DNA of 64,000 bases. It comes from Pseudomonas cavernae (GTDB lineage: Bacteria; Pseudomonadota; Gammaproteobacteria; Pseudomonadales; Pseudomonadaceae). The position numbers were made by a program, and so were the translations under genes. The DNA lies in assembly GCF_003595175.1 (NCBI RefSeq), contig NZ_CP032419.1, positions 3,286,001 through 3,350,000 on the forward strand, read 5' to 3'. A model generated the notes under the pieces. It searched no databases. It was not told the DNA's origin and saw only the letters and a list, made by a program, of their open reading frames with translations. This document shows, in pieces, positions 55,437 to 63,788 of this stretch (the stretch's first letter is position 1; the number at the start of each line of letters is the position of its first letter).

Positions 55437-57593
55437 ATGACTAGCATGGAATTGGCCGGCTCCGCCGATCTGCGGCTCAGCCATGACGACCCGTTACTCG
55501 ATGGCCTGTTGATCCTCTGCAAGCTGCACGGCTGCCTGGCCAGCCGCAGCAGCCTGAGTGCCGGCCTGCCCTTGCCCATGCAGCGCCTGAGCGCCGACCT
55601 GCTGCCGCGCGCCGCCGCGCGCGCCGGTTTGCAGGGGCGACTGCTGCGCCGCGAACTCAAGTCCATCTCCCCGCTCAACCTGCCGGTGCTGCTACTGCTC
55701 AAGGGCGGCCGCAGCGCCGTACTGCGCCAGTGGGGCAGCCAGGAGCTGGCGCTGATCCTGCCCTGCGAGGCCGACGGTGGCGAGCAATGGGTAACCAACG
55801 AGCAACTGGCCGCCGAGTACAGCGGCCAGGCGCTGTTCGCCCGCCCGCGGCATGAGCTGGAAGAGCTGCGCACGCCGCTGCTGCCGCGGATCGAGGCCTG
55901 GTTCCGCGACACCCTCAAGCTGTCGCGCTGGCTGTACACCGACTCGATCCTGGCCAGCCTGCTGATCAACCTGCTGGGTATGCTGATGCCGCTGTTCGTC
56001 ATGCAGACCTACGACCGCGTGGTGCCCAACCAGGCCACCGCGACGCTCTGGGTGTTGGCCATCGGCCTGTTGCTCGGCACCCTGTTCGAGTTGCTGCTGC
56101 GCGTGCTGCGCGCGCACCTGCTGGACCTTGCCGGCAAGAAGACCGACGTGGTGCTCTCCGCCACCCTGTTCGAGCGCATCACCGGCATGGCGCTGAAGGC
56201 CCGCCCGGCCAGCGTCGGCGGCTTCGCCCAGAGCATCCATGACTTCCAGGGCCTGCGCGAATTCCTCACCGCGGTAACCCTGACCAGCATCATCGACCTG
56301 CCCTTCGCCCTGCTGATGATCCTGGTGATCGGCCTGCTCGGCGGCTGGCTGGTGGTCATCCCGCTGCTCGCCTTCCCGCTCACCATCGGCTTCGCCGCGC
56401 TGATCCAGACCCGTCTGCGCGACACCGTGGAGAAGAGCCTGAGCCTCGGCGCCGCCCGCCAGGCGCTGCTGATCGAAACCCTCGGCGGCCTGGAAACCCT
56501 GAAGGCCTGCGGCGCCGAAAGCGAGCGCCAGCACCAATGGGAATCGACCCACGGCGCCCTCACCCGCCTGGACGCCCACGCGCGCTTCCTCTCCGCCCTG
56601 GCCACCAACGGCACGCTGTTCATCCAGCAGTTCTCCGGCATGGCCACCATCGTCGCCGGGGTCTACGCCATCATCGCCGGCGACCTCAGCGTCGGTGCCC
56701 TGGTCGCCACCTACATGCTCGGCAGCCGCGTGCTCGCCCCGCTCGGGCAGATCGCCGGGTTGATCACCCGCTACCAGCAGGCGCAGCTGACCATGCAGAG
56801 CACCGACGCGCTGATGGCCCTGCCGCAGGAGCGTCAGGCCAAACAGCGGCCGCTGGAGCGCACCGTGCTGCGCGGCGATCTGGCGGTCAGCCAGGTGACC
56901 TTCAGCTATCCGGGGCAGAACACGCCGGCGCTGGCCAATGTCAGCCTGCAGCTGCGCGCCGGCGAACGGATCGGCATCATCGGCCGCAGCGGCTCCGGCA
57001 AGAGCACCCTGGCACGCCTGCTGATGGGCTTCTACAGCCCGGACCAAGGCCAGCTGCTGCTCGACGGCCTCGACCTGCGCCAGCTCGACGTCGCCGACCT
57101 GCGCCAACAGATCGGCTATGTCGCCCACGACCTGCCGTTGCTGGCCGGCAGCCTGCGCGACAACCTGACCCTCGGCGCCCGCTACGTCAGCGACGCGCGC
57201 ATGCTCGAAGTGGCGGATCTCACCGGCGTTAGCGAACTGGCCCGCCAGCATCCGCAAGGTTTCGACCGCCCGGTCGGCGAACGCGGCCAACTGCTCTCCG
57301 GCGGCCAGCGCCAGGCCGTGCTGTTGGCCCGCGCGCTGCTGCTCGACCCGCCGATCCTGCTGCTCGACGAACCCACCAGCGCCATGGACAACTCCAGCGA
57401 AGAGGTGCTGCGCGCGCGCCTGCAAACCTGGGTGCAAGGCAAAACCCTGCTGCTGATTACTCACCGCAGCTCGATGCTCAGCCTGGTCGATCGCCTGCTG
57501 GTGCTGGACAACGGCCACATCGTTGCCGATGGGCCGAAAGACTCGGTGATCGAAGCACTGCGCAAGGGCCGCATCGGCCCGGCGCCGGTATAG
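55437..57593 (+). CDS. lapB: Type I secretion ABC transporter (LapB-like)
   Basis: This 718-residue transporter has an N-terminal C39-like domain (about residues 10-140) that lacks the peptidase Cys, six membrane helices (about 165-460) and an ATPase domain with Walker A GRSGSGKST, signature LLSGGQRQAVLLARALL and Walker B ILLLDEPTSAMD. A degenerate peptidase domain is typical of RTX and LapA exporters, where it binds the unfolded substrate. GGGAG precedes the ATG. It forms the exporter with the pore and the fusion protein. Confidence 0.93.
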   Translation: MTSMELAGSADLRLSHDDPLLDGLLILCKLHGCLASRSSLSAGLPLPMQRLSADLLPRAAARAGLQGRLLRRELKSISPLNLPVLLLLKGGRSAVLRQWGSQELALILPCEADGGEQWVTNEQLAAEYSGQALFARPRHELEELRTPLLPRIEAWFRDTLKLSRWLYTDSILASLLINLLGMLMPLFVMQTYDRVVPNQATATLWVLAIGLLLGTLFELLLRVLRAHLLDLAGKKTDVVLSATLFERITGMALKARPASVGGFAQSIHDFQGLREFLTAVTLTSIIDLPFALLMILVIGLLGGWLVVIPLLAFPLTIGFAALIQTRLRDTVEKSLSLGAARQALLIETLGGLETLKACGAESERQHQWESTHGALTRLDAHARFLSALATNGTLFIQQFSGMATIVAGVYAIIAGDLSVGALVATYMLGSRVLAPLGQIAGLITRYQQAQLTMQSTDALMALPQERQAKQRPLERTVLRGDLAVSQVTFSYPGQNTPALANVSLQLRAGERIGIIGRSGSGKSTLARLLMGFYSPDQGQLLLDGLDLRQLDVADLRQQIGYVAHDLPLLAGSLRDNLTLGARYVSDARMLEVADLTGVSELARQHPQGFDRPVGERGQLLSGGQRQAVLLARALLLDPPILLLDEPTSAMDNSSEEVLRARLQTWVQGKTLLLITHRSSMLSLVDRLLVLDNGHIVADGPKDSVIEALRKGRIGPAPV

Positions 57594-57602
57594 GAGCCAG
57601 GC

Positions 57603-58961
57603 ATGGCGATGATCCAAGCCGTACGCGGCTACTTCGCTGGCCTGCGCCGGCACCGGCAGGACACCGAGTTCATGCCGGAAGTCGAGGGCGCGATGCTGGA
57701 AGACTCGCCCTGGCTGGCGCGCATCACCGTCTGGGTGGTGGCCGTGCTGCTCCTGGTGGCACTGGTGTGGGCCAAGTTCGCCGTGCTGGAGGAAGTCACC
57801 AGCGGCGAAGGCAAGGCGATTCCCTCCAGCAAGGTGCAGGTCATCCAGAACCTCGAGGGTGGCATCGTCACCGAGATCTTCGTGCGCGAAGGCCAGGTGG
57901 TGAATAAGGGCGACAAGCTGCTGCGTCTGGACGACACCCGCTACCAGTCCAACAAGGGCGAAAGCGAAGCCGACCGCCTGGCCCTGATCGCTCGCGTCGA
58001 GCGCCTGGCGGCGGAAACCGAAGGCCGCGCCCTCGCCCTGCCGGAAGAAATCGCCCGTGCAGCGCCGCAACTGGCCGCCGACGAACTCGGCCTGTACGAC
58101 TCGCGGCAACGCCGCCTGAGCAGCGAGCAACGCACGCTCAACGAGCAACTGCGGCAGAAGAACCAGGAACTAGCGGAATTCCGCTCGAAGCAGCAGCAAT
58201 ACCGCTCCAGCCTCGGGCTGCTCCAGCAGGAACTGAACATGTCCGCCCCGCTGGTGGGCACCGGCGCCATTTCCGAAGTGGAAATCCTCCGTCTGCGCCG
58301 TAGTGCCGTGGAAGTGCGCGGCTCGCTGGATGCCACCACCCTGGCGATTCCGCGCGCAGAGGCGGCGATCAACGAGATCAAGAGCAAGATCGAGGAGTCC
58401 GAGCTGGCCTTCCGCTCCGATGCCGCCAAGGATCTCAACGCAGCGCGCACCGAACTGCAGAAGATCACCGCCACCAGCGTCGCCATCGAGGACCGGGTCA
58501 GCCGCTCGACCGTGGTCTCGCCGGTGCGCGGCATCGTCAAGCAACTGAAGATCAACACCATCGGCGGCGTGGTGCAGCCGGGCAGCGACATGCTGGAAAT
58601 CGTGCCGCTGGAAGACAACCTGCTGATCGAGGCGCGCGTACGCCCGCAAGACGTCGCCTTCCTGCATCCTGGGCAGAGCGCCACGGTGAAATTCACCGCC
58701 TACGACTACACCATCTATGGCGGCCTCAAGGCCAAGCTCGAACTGATCAGCGCCGACACCGTCACCGACGACAAGGGAAACAGCTTCTACCTGATCCAGG
58801 TCCGCACCGATAAGAGTCACCTGGGCACCGACCAGCACCCGCTGCTGATCATCCCCGGCATGATCGCCAACGTCGGCATCATCACCGGCGAGAAGAGCGT
58901 GCTGGATTACCTGTTGAAGCCAGTCCTGAAGGCGCGCTGGGAAGCGCTGCGCGAGCGGTAG
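57603..58961 (+). CDS. lapC: HlyD-family membrane-fusion protein (LapC-like)
   Basis: This 452-residue protein has one membrane helix near residues 40-62 (ITVWVVAVLLLVALVWAKF), a biotinyl-lipoyl hairpin (SSKVQVIQNLEGGIVTEIFV), a long coiled coil (about residues 120-290) and a C-terminal beta domain with TVVSPVRGIVKQLKINTIGG and PRQDVAFLHPGQ-like residues. It bridges the ABC transporter and the TolC-like pore. It starts 9 bp after lapB. The stop codon TAG is the first three bases of a 29-bp perfect inverted repeat. Confidence 0.93.
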   Translation: MAMIQAVRGYFAGLRRHRQDTEFMPEVEGAMLEDSPWLARITVWVVAVLLLVALVWAKFAVLEEVTSGEGKAIPSSKVQVIQNLEGGIVTEIFVREGQVVNKGDKLLRLDDTRYQSNKGESEADRLALIARVERLAAETEGRALALPEEIARAAPQLAADELGLYDSRQRRLSSEQRTLNEQLRQKNQELAEFRSKQQQYRSSLGLLQQELNMSAPLVGTGAISEVEILRLRRSAVEVRGSLDATTLAIPRAEAAINEIKSKIEESELAFRSDAAKDLNAARTELQKITATSVAIEDRVSRSTVVSPVRGIVKQLKINTIGGVVQPGSDMLEIVPLEDNLLIEARVRPQDVAFLHPGQSATVKFTAYDYTIYGGLKAKLELISADTVTDDKGNSFYLIQVRTDKSHLGTDQHPLLIIPGMIANVGIITGEKSVLDYLLKPVLKARWEALRER

Positions 58962-59030
58962 GATGGGTTGAGCGCAGCGATACCCATCAATCCGTACCCG
59001 CATGGGTATCGCTGCGCTCAACCCATCCTA
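58959..59030. repeat. 29-bp perfect inverted repeat with stop codons at both ends
   Basis: TAGGATGGGTTGAGCGCAGC and the next nine bases (58959-58987) are exactly complementary to 59002-59030, with a 14-base loop. The left end provides the lapC stop codon and the right end the stop codon of the truncated tapT remnant on the minus strand. It is probably a bidirectional terminator. Confidence 0.88.
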
Positions 59031-59112
59031 CGAGTGATTGCGCCGAAAGGTCTCCTCGCCCATCGCCGCGATCTGCCCGTCGATCAATGCCTCGAACGGC
59101 GCCAGCAGCGCC
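59028..59112 (-). pseudogene. 3'-end remnant of a DTW-domain (tapT-like) gene
   Basis: Read on the minus strand the segment encodes ALLAPFEALIDGQIAAMGEE, then TFRRNHS and a stop. The intact gene at 61096 ends ALLQPFEALIDGQIAAMGEE, TFRRNH, then AERGE. Over 59036-59100 only 3 of 65 bases differ from 61116-61180. Upstream of codon ALL homology stops, at the edge of a small inverted repeat. It is therefore a leftover 3' end of a second copy. Confidence 0.88.
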
Positions 59113-59120
59113 GAGCCCCA

Positions 59121-59176
59121 TAGCCCGGATGCAATCCGGGAAGCGGAGTTGCCTGCATCCAGATTGCACCCGGGCT
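59121..59176. repeat. Short inverted repeat at the left break point
   Basis: TAGCCCGGATGCAATCCGG and CCAGATTGCACCCGGGCTA are complementary at 17 of 19 positions. This is a common Pseudomonas hairpin (TAGCCCGGATGCAATC type). It sits directly beside the point where homology to tapT ends. Confidence 0.8.
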
Positions 59177-59588
59177 ACTTGCTAACAGTCGTTCTTCTTC
59201 GAAACTGATCCGTATCCATCCGTGCTGGACTGGCTGTGGCCCAGAAATGCCCCCATAAAATAAATAACCATAAATAACTTCCGTACCGCGCAAAATAGCC
59301 AGACGACATTACCTATTCAAAACCGTAATACTTAATATCGCCAATTGATTTTATTACCCGCCTGACACATCAAACATCCCTACTAAGCTGCATGAACGCC
59401 TTGATCAGACCAAAGCCCCACGCAAACCCCGCCAAACCATTCCGCAAAATAGAAAACCACACTAACAGTAATATCAATTCAGAATACTTAATTGCAATGG
59501 CGAATTCATTTAACACCCCGAACAACCCGAAGGAGGAAATATAAAAAACAACATTACCATGCCACCAAATTAAATTGAGGAGCGCGCC
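59177..59588. other. AT-rich region upstream of the beta-propeller gene
   Basis: This stretch of 412 bp is strikingly AT-rich relative to the rest of the window. A 15-codon frame (59497-59544) ends with GAAGGAGGAAATATAA, which could be a small leader, but its coding status is unsupported. No terminator, integrase site or tRNA end is visible. Promoter-like AT segments are too frequent here to pick one. Confidence 0.4.
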
Positions 59589-60908
59589 ATGAACAGAAAA
59601 AGCGTGAACTTAAAAAAACATCTATTAGTACTTTGTACCGCATTTTCCTTAATGGCAGCGTTTGGCGCCCAGCCAGCTTTTAGTGCGGACATTCTCTATA
59701 TCGGCGACGGGGGCGCAGGTGGGGATAGCAGTATCAAAAGATTCGATGCCGACACGGGGCAATTTCTGGATGACGATATAAACCCGGCGAACGACCCGGA
59801 CGCTTTCGTGCATTCAAGTCAGAGTGTTCCACTCGCCGGCCCACGGGGGCTCCTATCATCCGGCGGCAGTCTCCTGGTCGTTAATCAAAACGTTAACCTC
59901 AATATCCCCGGAGAAGTCCTGCGCTACAACATCCAGACCGGTGAGTTCCAAGGCAAACTGGTTGCCTCTTCCGCGAAAAATTCGCCCTTCGCACCGCGTG
60001 GCATCGTTCTGAATCTTGAGAACACCTTGTATGTGGCAGACCTGGTTTCTTCAAACGGGAAATCACCCGGCAAGGTGCGTACCTATAACGCAGCCGGAAC
60101 ATTCCTTCGTGAACTCAAACCTGAACGGTTCCCCGCCGTGGACTGGCATCCACGCTCGGTGGTATTCGGTCCCGATGGCTTGCTCTATGTCTCTTTACGC
60201 AATCTTCGCCAGAATGGACTCGGCGGCCATGTGGTGCGCTTCTCGCCCGACGGGAAATTTGCCGGCATCTTCATCGCCGACAAGGGTGGGGTCGGCAAGC
60301 TGAACAGGCCTGAGGGCTTGGTCTTCGGGCCTGACGGACGCCTGTACATCACGAGCTTTGCGGCCGATGGCACGGATACCGACGCCATCCGCATCTACGA
60401 CGGAAAAGGTCTGTTCGTCGATAAGATCGATCTATACCAGGTGGGCGAGCCACGCGCCTTTGCCCAAGCGCTCCTCTTCGGCCCTGGCGGACAACTGTTC
60501 GTCCCCATAAACAACACCGGCGAAGTACGTCGCTACGATGTGGCGAATAAGTCCTTTGTGCCTTTCGTGGCTTCTTCCGCCAGCGGTGGACCGCTGAAAG
60601 AGCCGTGGTATCTGACCTTCGGCTTCACCACCCCAACGACTCTGCAATACCAAGGCGTATCAGGCACAGGCGCTAAGCTGTTGCGCTGCTTCTGCCAAGA
60701 TGGTTCGCACATTGATGTATGCGCCAACCTGGATTGCGCCTCATCTCCGGAAATGGATGCCATTTGCGGACCGGCCTGTCAGCCAAATGGTGGTGAATTG
60801 GGGACAGCATGCTTTGAAAATGACCCCGTTTGTGCTTCGCAATCTAACTCAGCAAATCAAACACTTGATCTGACTAAAAAGCCGGCTGCCGATCTGATTA
60901 AAAGATGA
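59589..60908 (+). CDS. Secreted beta-propeller protein with Cys-rich tail, function unknown
   Basis: This 439-residue protein has a signal peptide (cleavage probably after GAQPAFSA). The body consists of NHL/SMP-30-like repeats: LSSGGSLLVVN, LNLENTLYVADL, FGPDGLLYVSL, FGPDGRLYITSF and FGPGGQLFVPI. A C-terminal tail of about 60 residues after GVSGTGAKLLRC carries eight cysteines (RCFC, DVC, DC, IC, AC, AC, VC), suggesting disulfides. GAGGAG lies 7 bases upstream. Codon use and GC content are clearly lower than in neighbouring genes, which suggests recent acquisition. No enzyme motif is apparent; a binding or scaffold role is possible. Confidence 0.85.
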   Translation: MNRKSVNLKKHLLVLCTAFSLMAAFGAQPAFSADILYIGDGGAGGDSSIKRFDADTGQFLDDDINPANDPDAFVHSSQSVPLAGPRGLLSSGGSLLVVNQNVNLNIPGEVLRYNIQTGEFQGKLVASSAKNSPFAPRGIVLNLENTLYVADLVSSNGKSPGKVRTYNAAGTFLRELKPERFPAVDWHPRSVVFGPDGLLYVSLRNLRQNGLGGHVVRFSPDGKFAGIFIADKGGVGKLNRPEGLVFGPDGRLYITSFAADGTDTDAIRIYDGKGLFVDKIDLYQVGEPRAFAQALLFGPGGQLFVPINNTGEVRRYDVANKSFVPFVASSASGGPLKEPWYLTFGFTTPTTLQYQGVSGTGAKLLRCFCQDGSHIDVCANLDCASSPEMDAICGPACQPNGGELGTACFENDPVCASQSNSANQTLDLTKKPAADLIKR

Positions 60909-61007
60909 GGCTGCGCGTGTTTTTTTGAAAATTAACGGAGCTAAATTAGCGACATATAAAAATATCCGTGGCCCGCGCCAGCATGCAGTCAATGCCAATT
61001 GGCCAAA

Positions 61008-61040
61008 TCCGGAATGCCCATTCAGAACGGGCATTCCGGA
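61008..61040. terminator. Hairpin after the beta-propeller gene
   Basis: TCCGGAATGCCC, nine bases, GGGCATTCCGGA is a 12-bp perfect stem about 100 bp past the stop codon. There is no T run after it on either strand, so it may be a Rho-dependent or processing element rather than a classic terminator. Confidence 0.5.
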
Positions 61041-61095
61041 GTATTAAACTTATTAGCTGCCAACTCCCACCCAGGCCAACACTAGGCGCCCACAT

Positions 61096-61704
61096 TCATT
61101 CGCCGCGTTCGGCATGATTGCGCCTAAAGGTCTCCTCGCCCATCGCCGCGATCTGCCCGTCGATCAAGGCTTCGAACGGCTGCAGCAAGGCATCGAAACG
61201 CTGCGGCGCCTCGATGATGTCCAGCGCCACGACTATCGCCTCCAGGGTCGACAGCGCGCCGGCCATCGGCGCCTTGCGCAGCCGGTAGCGCGAACTCAAG
61301 CCCGCCGGCAGGCTGACCCGCGGCAGCGTCTCAAGCAGCGGATTGCAGTGCAGCAGCTTGCGCGCCTTGCGCCAGGTGCCGTCCGGCACCACCAGCAGCA
61401 GTGGCTGCGCCTGCTGCTGCCCGGCGAACTCGGCCAGCGGCACGGCCTGCGCATCGGGGAACAGCAGGCACGGCCGATAGCCCGGCTGCGCCAGGCGCGC
61501 GGCCAGATCATCGAAGCGCTCGCCCACCACCAGCTCGGCATTACGCAGGCCAAGAGCCGCCAGCCGCGCGGTATTCAGCGCGTGTTTGACTTCGCTCGGA
61601 TGCTGCAGGATCAGCAGCCGCGTGCGACTGTCGACTTGCGCAATCAGCGCGCACAGGCAATGGTTGAGCGGACGGGTACAACGGGGGCAATGTGGGCGTG
61701 ACAT
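61096..61704 (-). CDS. tapT: DTW-domain tRNA-uridine aminocarboxypropyltransferase
   Basis: This 202-residue enzyme begins MSRPHCPRCTRPLNHCLCAL, a zinc-binding Cys set, followed by LLILQHPSEVKHALNTARL, the DGTWRKARKL motif and the C-terminal SSRYRLRKAPMAGALSTLEA segment. TapT (YfiP) makes acp3U47 in tRNA from SAM. ATG 61704 follows GGGAGAA. It is divergent from the SRPBCC-like gene, with a 67-bp gap. A truncated second 3' end lies at 59028. Confidence 0.9.
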   Translation of the reverse strand: MSRPHCPRCTRPLNHCLCALIAQVDSRTRLLILQHPSEVKHALNTARLAALGLRNAELVVGERFDDLAARLAQPGYRPCLLFPDAQAVPLAEFAGQQQAQPLLLVVPDGTWRKARKLLHCNPLLETLPRVSLPAGLSSRYRLRKAPMAGALSTLEAIVVALDIIEAPQRFDALLQPFEALIDGQIAAMGEETFRRNHAERGE

Positions 61705-61771
61705 ACAAATTCTCCCGGGCCTCGCAGTGTGCCATAGGCACAGCAGCGACACCGGGCAAACGAGGCACAGC

Positions 61772-62176
61772 ATGAGCGAACCCTTGCCGGCGCAAACCAT
61801 CAGCGTACATATCCGGCGCCATGTGCAGGCGGTCTACGACTTCGCCTCGCTGCCGGCCAACTTTCCGCTCTGGGCCTCCGGGCTCGGCGGCGGCCTGCAG
61901 CAGGTCGACGGCCAATGGTTCGCCGACACCGCCCTGGGCCGCGTGCGTATCCGCTTCAGCGAAGCCAATTCCTTCGGTGTGCTCGACCACTATGTCTACC
62001 CCGCGCCCGGCATCGAGATCTATGTGCCGCTGCGGGTGATCGCCAACGGCAGCGGCTGCGATGTGGTCTTTACCCTGTTTCGCCAGCCGGGCATGGACGA
62101 TGCGCAGTTCGCCGCCGATGCCGAATGGGTCCGACGCGACCTGCAAAGCCTCAAACAGTTGCTGGAAAGCCGCTAA
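61772..62176 (+). CDS. SRPBCC/START-like small protein
   Basis: This 134-residue soluble protein begins MSEPLPAQTISVHIRRHVQA and contains VYDFASLPANFPLWASGLGG, VRIRFSEANSFGVLDHYVYP and DVVFTLFRQPGMDD. The pattern of an N-terminal strand, VYxF...NxPxW and a long C-terminal helix (EWVRRDLQSLKQLLESR) fits the SRPBCC lipid/polyketide-binding fold. The ligand is unknown. It is divergent from tapT and has a truncated relative at 63789. Confidence 0.82.
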   Translation: MSEPLPAQTISVHIRRHVQAVYDFASLPANFPLWASGLGGGLQQVDGQWFADTALGRVRIRFSEANSFGVLDHYVYPAPGIEIYVPLRVIANGSGCDVVFTLFRQPGMDDAQFAADAEWVRRDLQSLKQLLESR

Positions 62177-62269
62177 CCAAGAGCTCGCCCTGCCCTATGA
62201 GATAACTGCAGCGCGATCAACCGCGCGGGTCGCCCCCGCCCCCCACGGCGAGAACAGGCGAGCCTGGGG

Positions 62270-62887
62270 TCACAAGACATAGAACCAGATCGCGACAAAG
62301 TGCAGCACGCTCCCGGCAACGACAAACAGGTGCCAGATGCCATGCCAATGGCGGAAGCGGTTGTCGAAGGCAAAGAAGACGATCCCGACGGTATAGAAAG
62401 CCCCGCCGGCGGCCAACCAGCTAAAGCCCACAGGACCTAGGGCGGCGATCAGCGGCTGGACCGCCACCAGGACGATCCAGCCCATCAGCGCATAGATCAC
62501 GATGGACAAAACCCGCGCCTCGGAGCGCGGTTTGAGCTCTTGCAGCATGCCGATCAGCGCTAGCCCCCAGACGATGCCGAACAGCGACCAGCCCCACGGC
62601 CCACGCAAAGTCACCAGGCAAAACGGCGTGTAGCTGCCGGCAATCAAGAGATAAATCGACAGGTGATCGAGCTTGCGCATGATCGCCTTCGCCCGCCCCT
62701 GCACGCTGTGATAGACCGTCGAGATGCTGTAGAGCAGCAGTAAGGTGGCGCCGTAGATCGCGACGCTGACGATCTTCCACGGGGAGCCATCCAGGCTCGC
62801 CGACACCAGCAGCCAGACCACGCCGATCAGGGCCAGGACCGCCCCGACCAAGTGCGTCCAGGCGTTGAGTCGTTCCCCGTGATACAT
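62270..62887 (-). CDS. Hemolysin III (PAQR/YqfA) family membrane protein
   Basis: This 205-residue protein has seven hydrophobic helices. It begins MYHGERLNAWTHLVGAVLAL and contains the conserved SISTVYHSV, LDHLSIYLLIAGSYTPF and FDNRFRHWHGIWHLFVVAGS, whose His residues form the PAQR metal site. The family includes bacterial hemolysin III and eukaryotic adiponectin receptors; cytolytic activity is not implied by the family alone. It lies in the right-hand cargo block. Confidence 0.9.
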   Translation of the reverse strand: MYHGERLNAWTHLVGAVLALIGVVWLLVSASLDGSPWKIVSVAIYGATLLLLYSISTVYHSVQGRAKAIMRKLDHLSIYLLIAGSYTPFCLVTLRGPWGWSLFGIVWGLALIGMLQELKPRSEARVLSIVIYALMGWIVLVAVQPLIAALGPVGFSWLAAGGAFYTVGIVFFAFDNRFRHWHGIWHLFVVAGSVLHFVAIWFYVL

Positions 62888-63033
62888 GCGTTCCTAGCCT
62901 CAAGCCGCTGCACTAACCGTCTTCTCAATGTAGAGCGTGACGGCAAGGAAATACCCGGCCGGGTGAAGGGCCGCTCCGCGACGAATAAGCACCGGGTTGG
63001 CGTAATCGGGCGCGGATCGGCGTCACCGGAACG

Positions 63034-63302
63034 CTAGGGTCTGTTGACGTTTCGATCCGAACCGCGTTGCCGCGCCAAATGGCGCCAGGCTAGGCGCGGG
63101 ACGCAGGGAATGGTCGTTCCCTTGCCAAGTCCCGCAACGACGCATGGCGCCATTTGCCGCGCAACCCGAAGGGACGGGCCTGTTTTTGCGCGGTGCCGCG
63201 TTGCTCATCGTTCATTTGGAATACCAAACCACTCTCCTCGCGCCTTGCCCCGCGCAAAAACAGGCTCCGCCGCGGCCGGAGCGAAACGTCAACAGACCCT
63301 AG
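63034..63302. mobile_element. MITE-like element with terminal inverted repeats
   Basis: CTAGGGTCTGTTGACGTTTCG and CGAAACGTCAACAGACCCTAG are perfect 21-bp terminal inverted repeats enclosing about 225 bp with an internal AATGGCGCCA...TGGCGCCATT pair and the segments CCTGTTTTTGCGCGG / CCGCGCAAAAACAGG-like. There is no transposase frame. The outer CTAG may be part of the repeat or a target duplication. It lies between the hemolysin III gene and the small membrane protein gene. Confidence 0.75.
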
Positions 63303-63310
63303 AGGCGCGG

Positions 63311-63646
63311 TTAGGACGCCGACACCGTCCAGGTGATGAAACCCGCGTTGACGGCGGTGAAGACCAGCGCAATCAGGAAGAGTGCATCGGCTACCCGTTC
63401 GATTCGATAGTTGCGCCGAGTCTTGCGCGTGCGCAGGCTCCAGTACGCGATCAACGCAGCGGCCAGGTAGATCATGGCGTTGGCGGCCAGGAGATCATCG
63501 CCGAGCAGGTTCACCTTGCGCAGGGTCAGCACCACCTGAAGGATACCGATGACGGTGATGCATACCCCCACCATGGCGGCCGAAGCCGAGAATATATGCA
63601 CGCAGATGTCGTCATCGAGCGTGGTCGGTTGCTGTTGTGGCTTCAT
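63311..63646 (-). CDS. Small membrane protein, function unknown
   Basis: This 111-residue protein has three hydrophobic segments (FSASAAMVGVCITVIGILQV, LAANAMIYLAAALIAYWSL and ADALFLIALVFTAVNAGFIT) and begins MKPQQQPTTLDDDICVHIFS. The pattern of three helices with a basic loop RTRKTRRNYRIERV is seen in uncharacterised inner-membrane proteins. ATG 63646 is chosen; the longer frame reads through sequence without protein character. A weak ribosome site (AGGTGCAGCCCCT) lies upstream. Confidence 0.7.
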   Translation of the reverse strand: MKPQQQPTTLDDDICVHIFSASAAMVGVCITVIGILQVVLTLRKVNLLGDDLLAANAMIYLAAALIAYWSLRTRKTRRNYRIERVADALFLIALVFTAVNAGFITWTVSAS

Positions 63647-63788
63647 AGGGGCTGCACCTTCCAGTCGCGGACAGGATTGGGGAGACCGTGCGGAATCACC
63701 ATAGCGGTGAACGCGCCTTTCGACGAGCGCCCACCCTGGGGCTCCCGGCTCGACGCGGCCCGAAGCAGGCAGGCGACTCGCAGAAAAA

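Noticed and set aside
59497..59544. 15-codon leader peptide upstream of the beta-propeller gene
   Set aside because: It has no ribosome site of its own and its sequence matches no known leader; AT-rich DNA readily gives such short frames. It is mentioned only in the intergenic entry.
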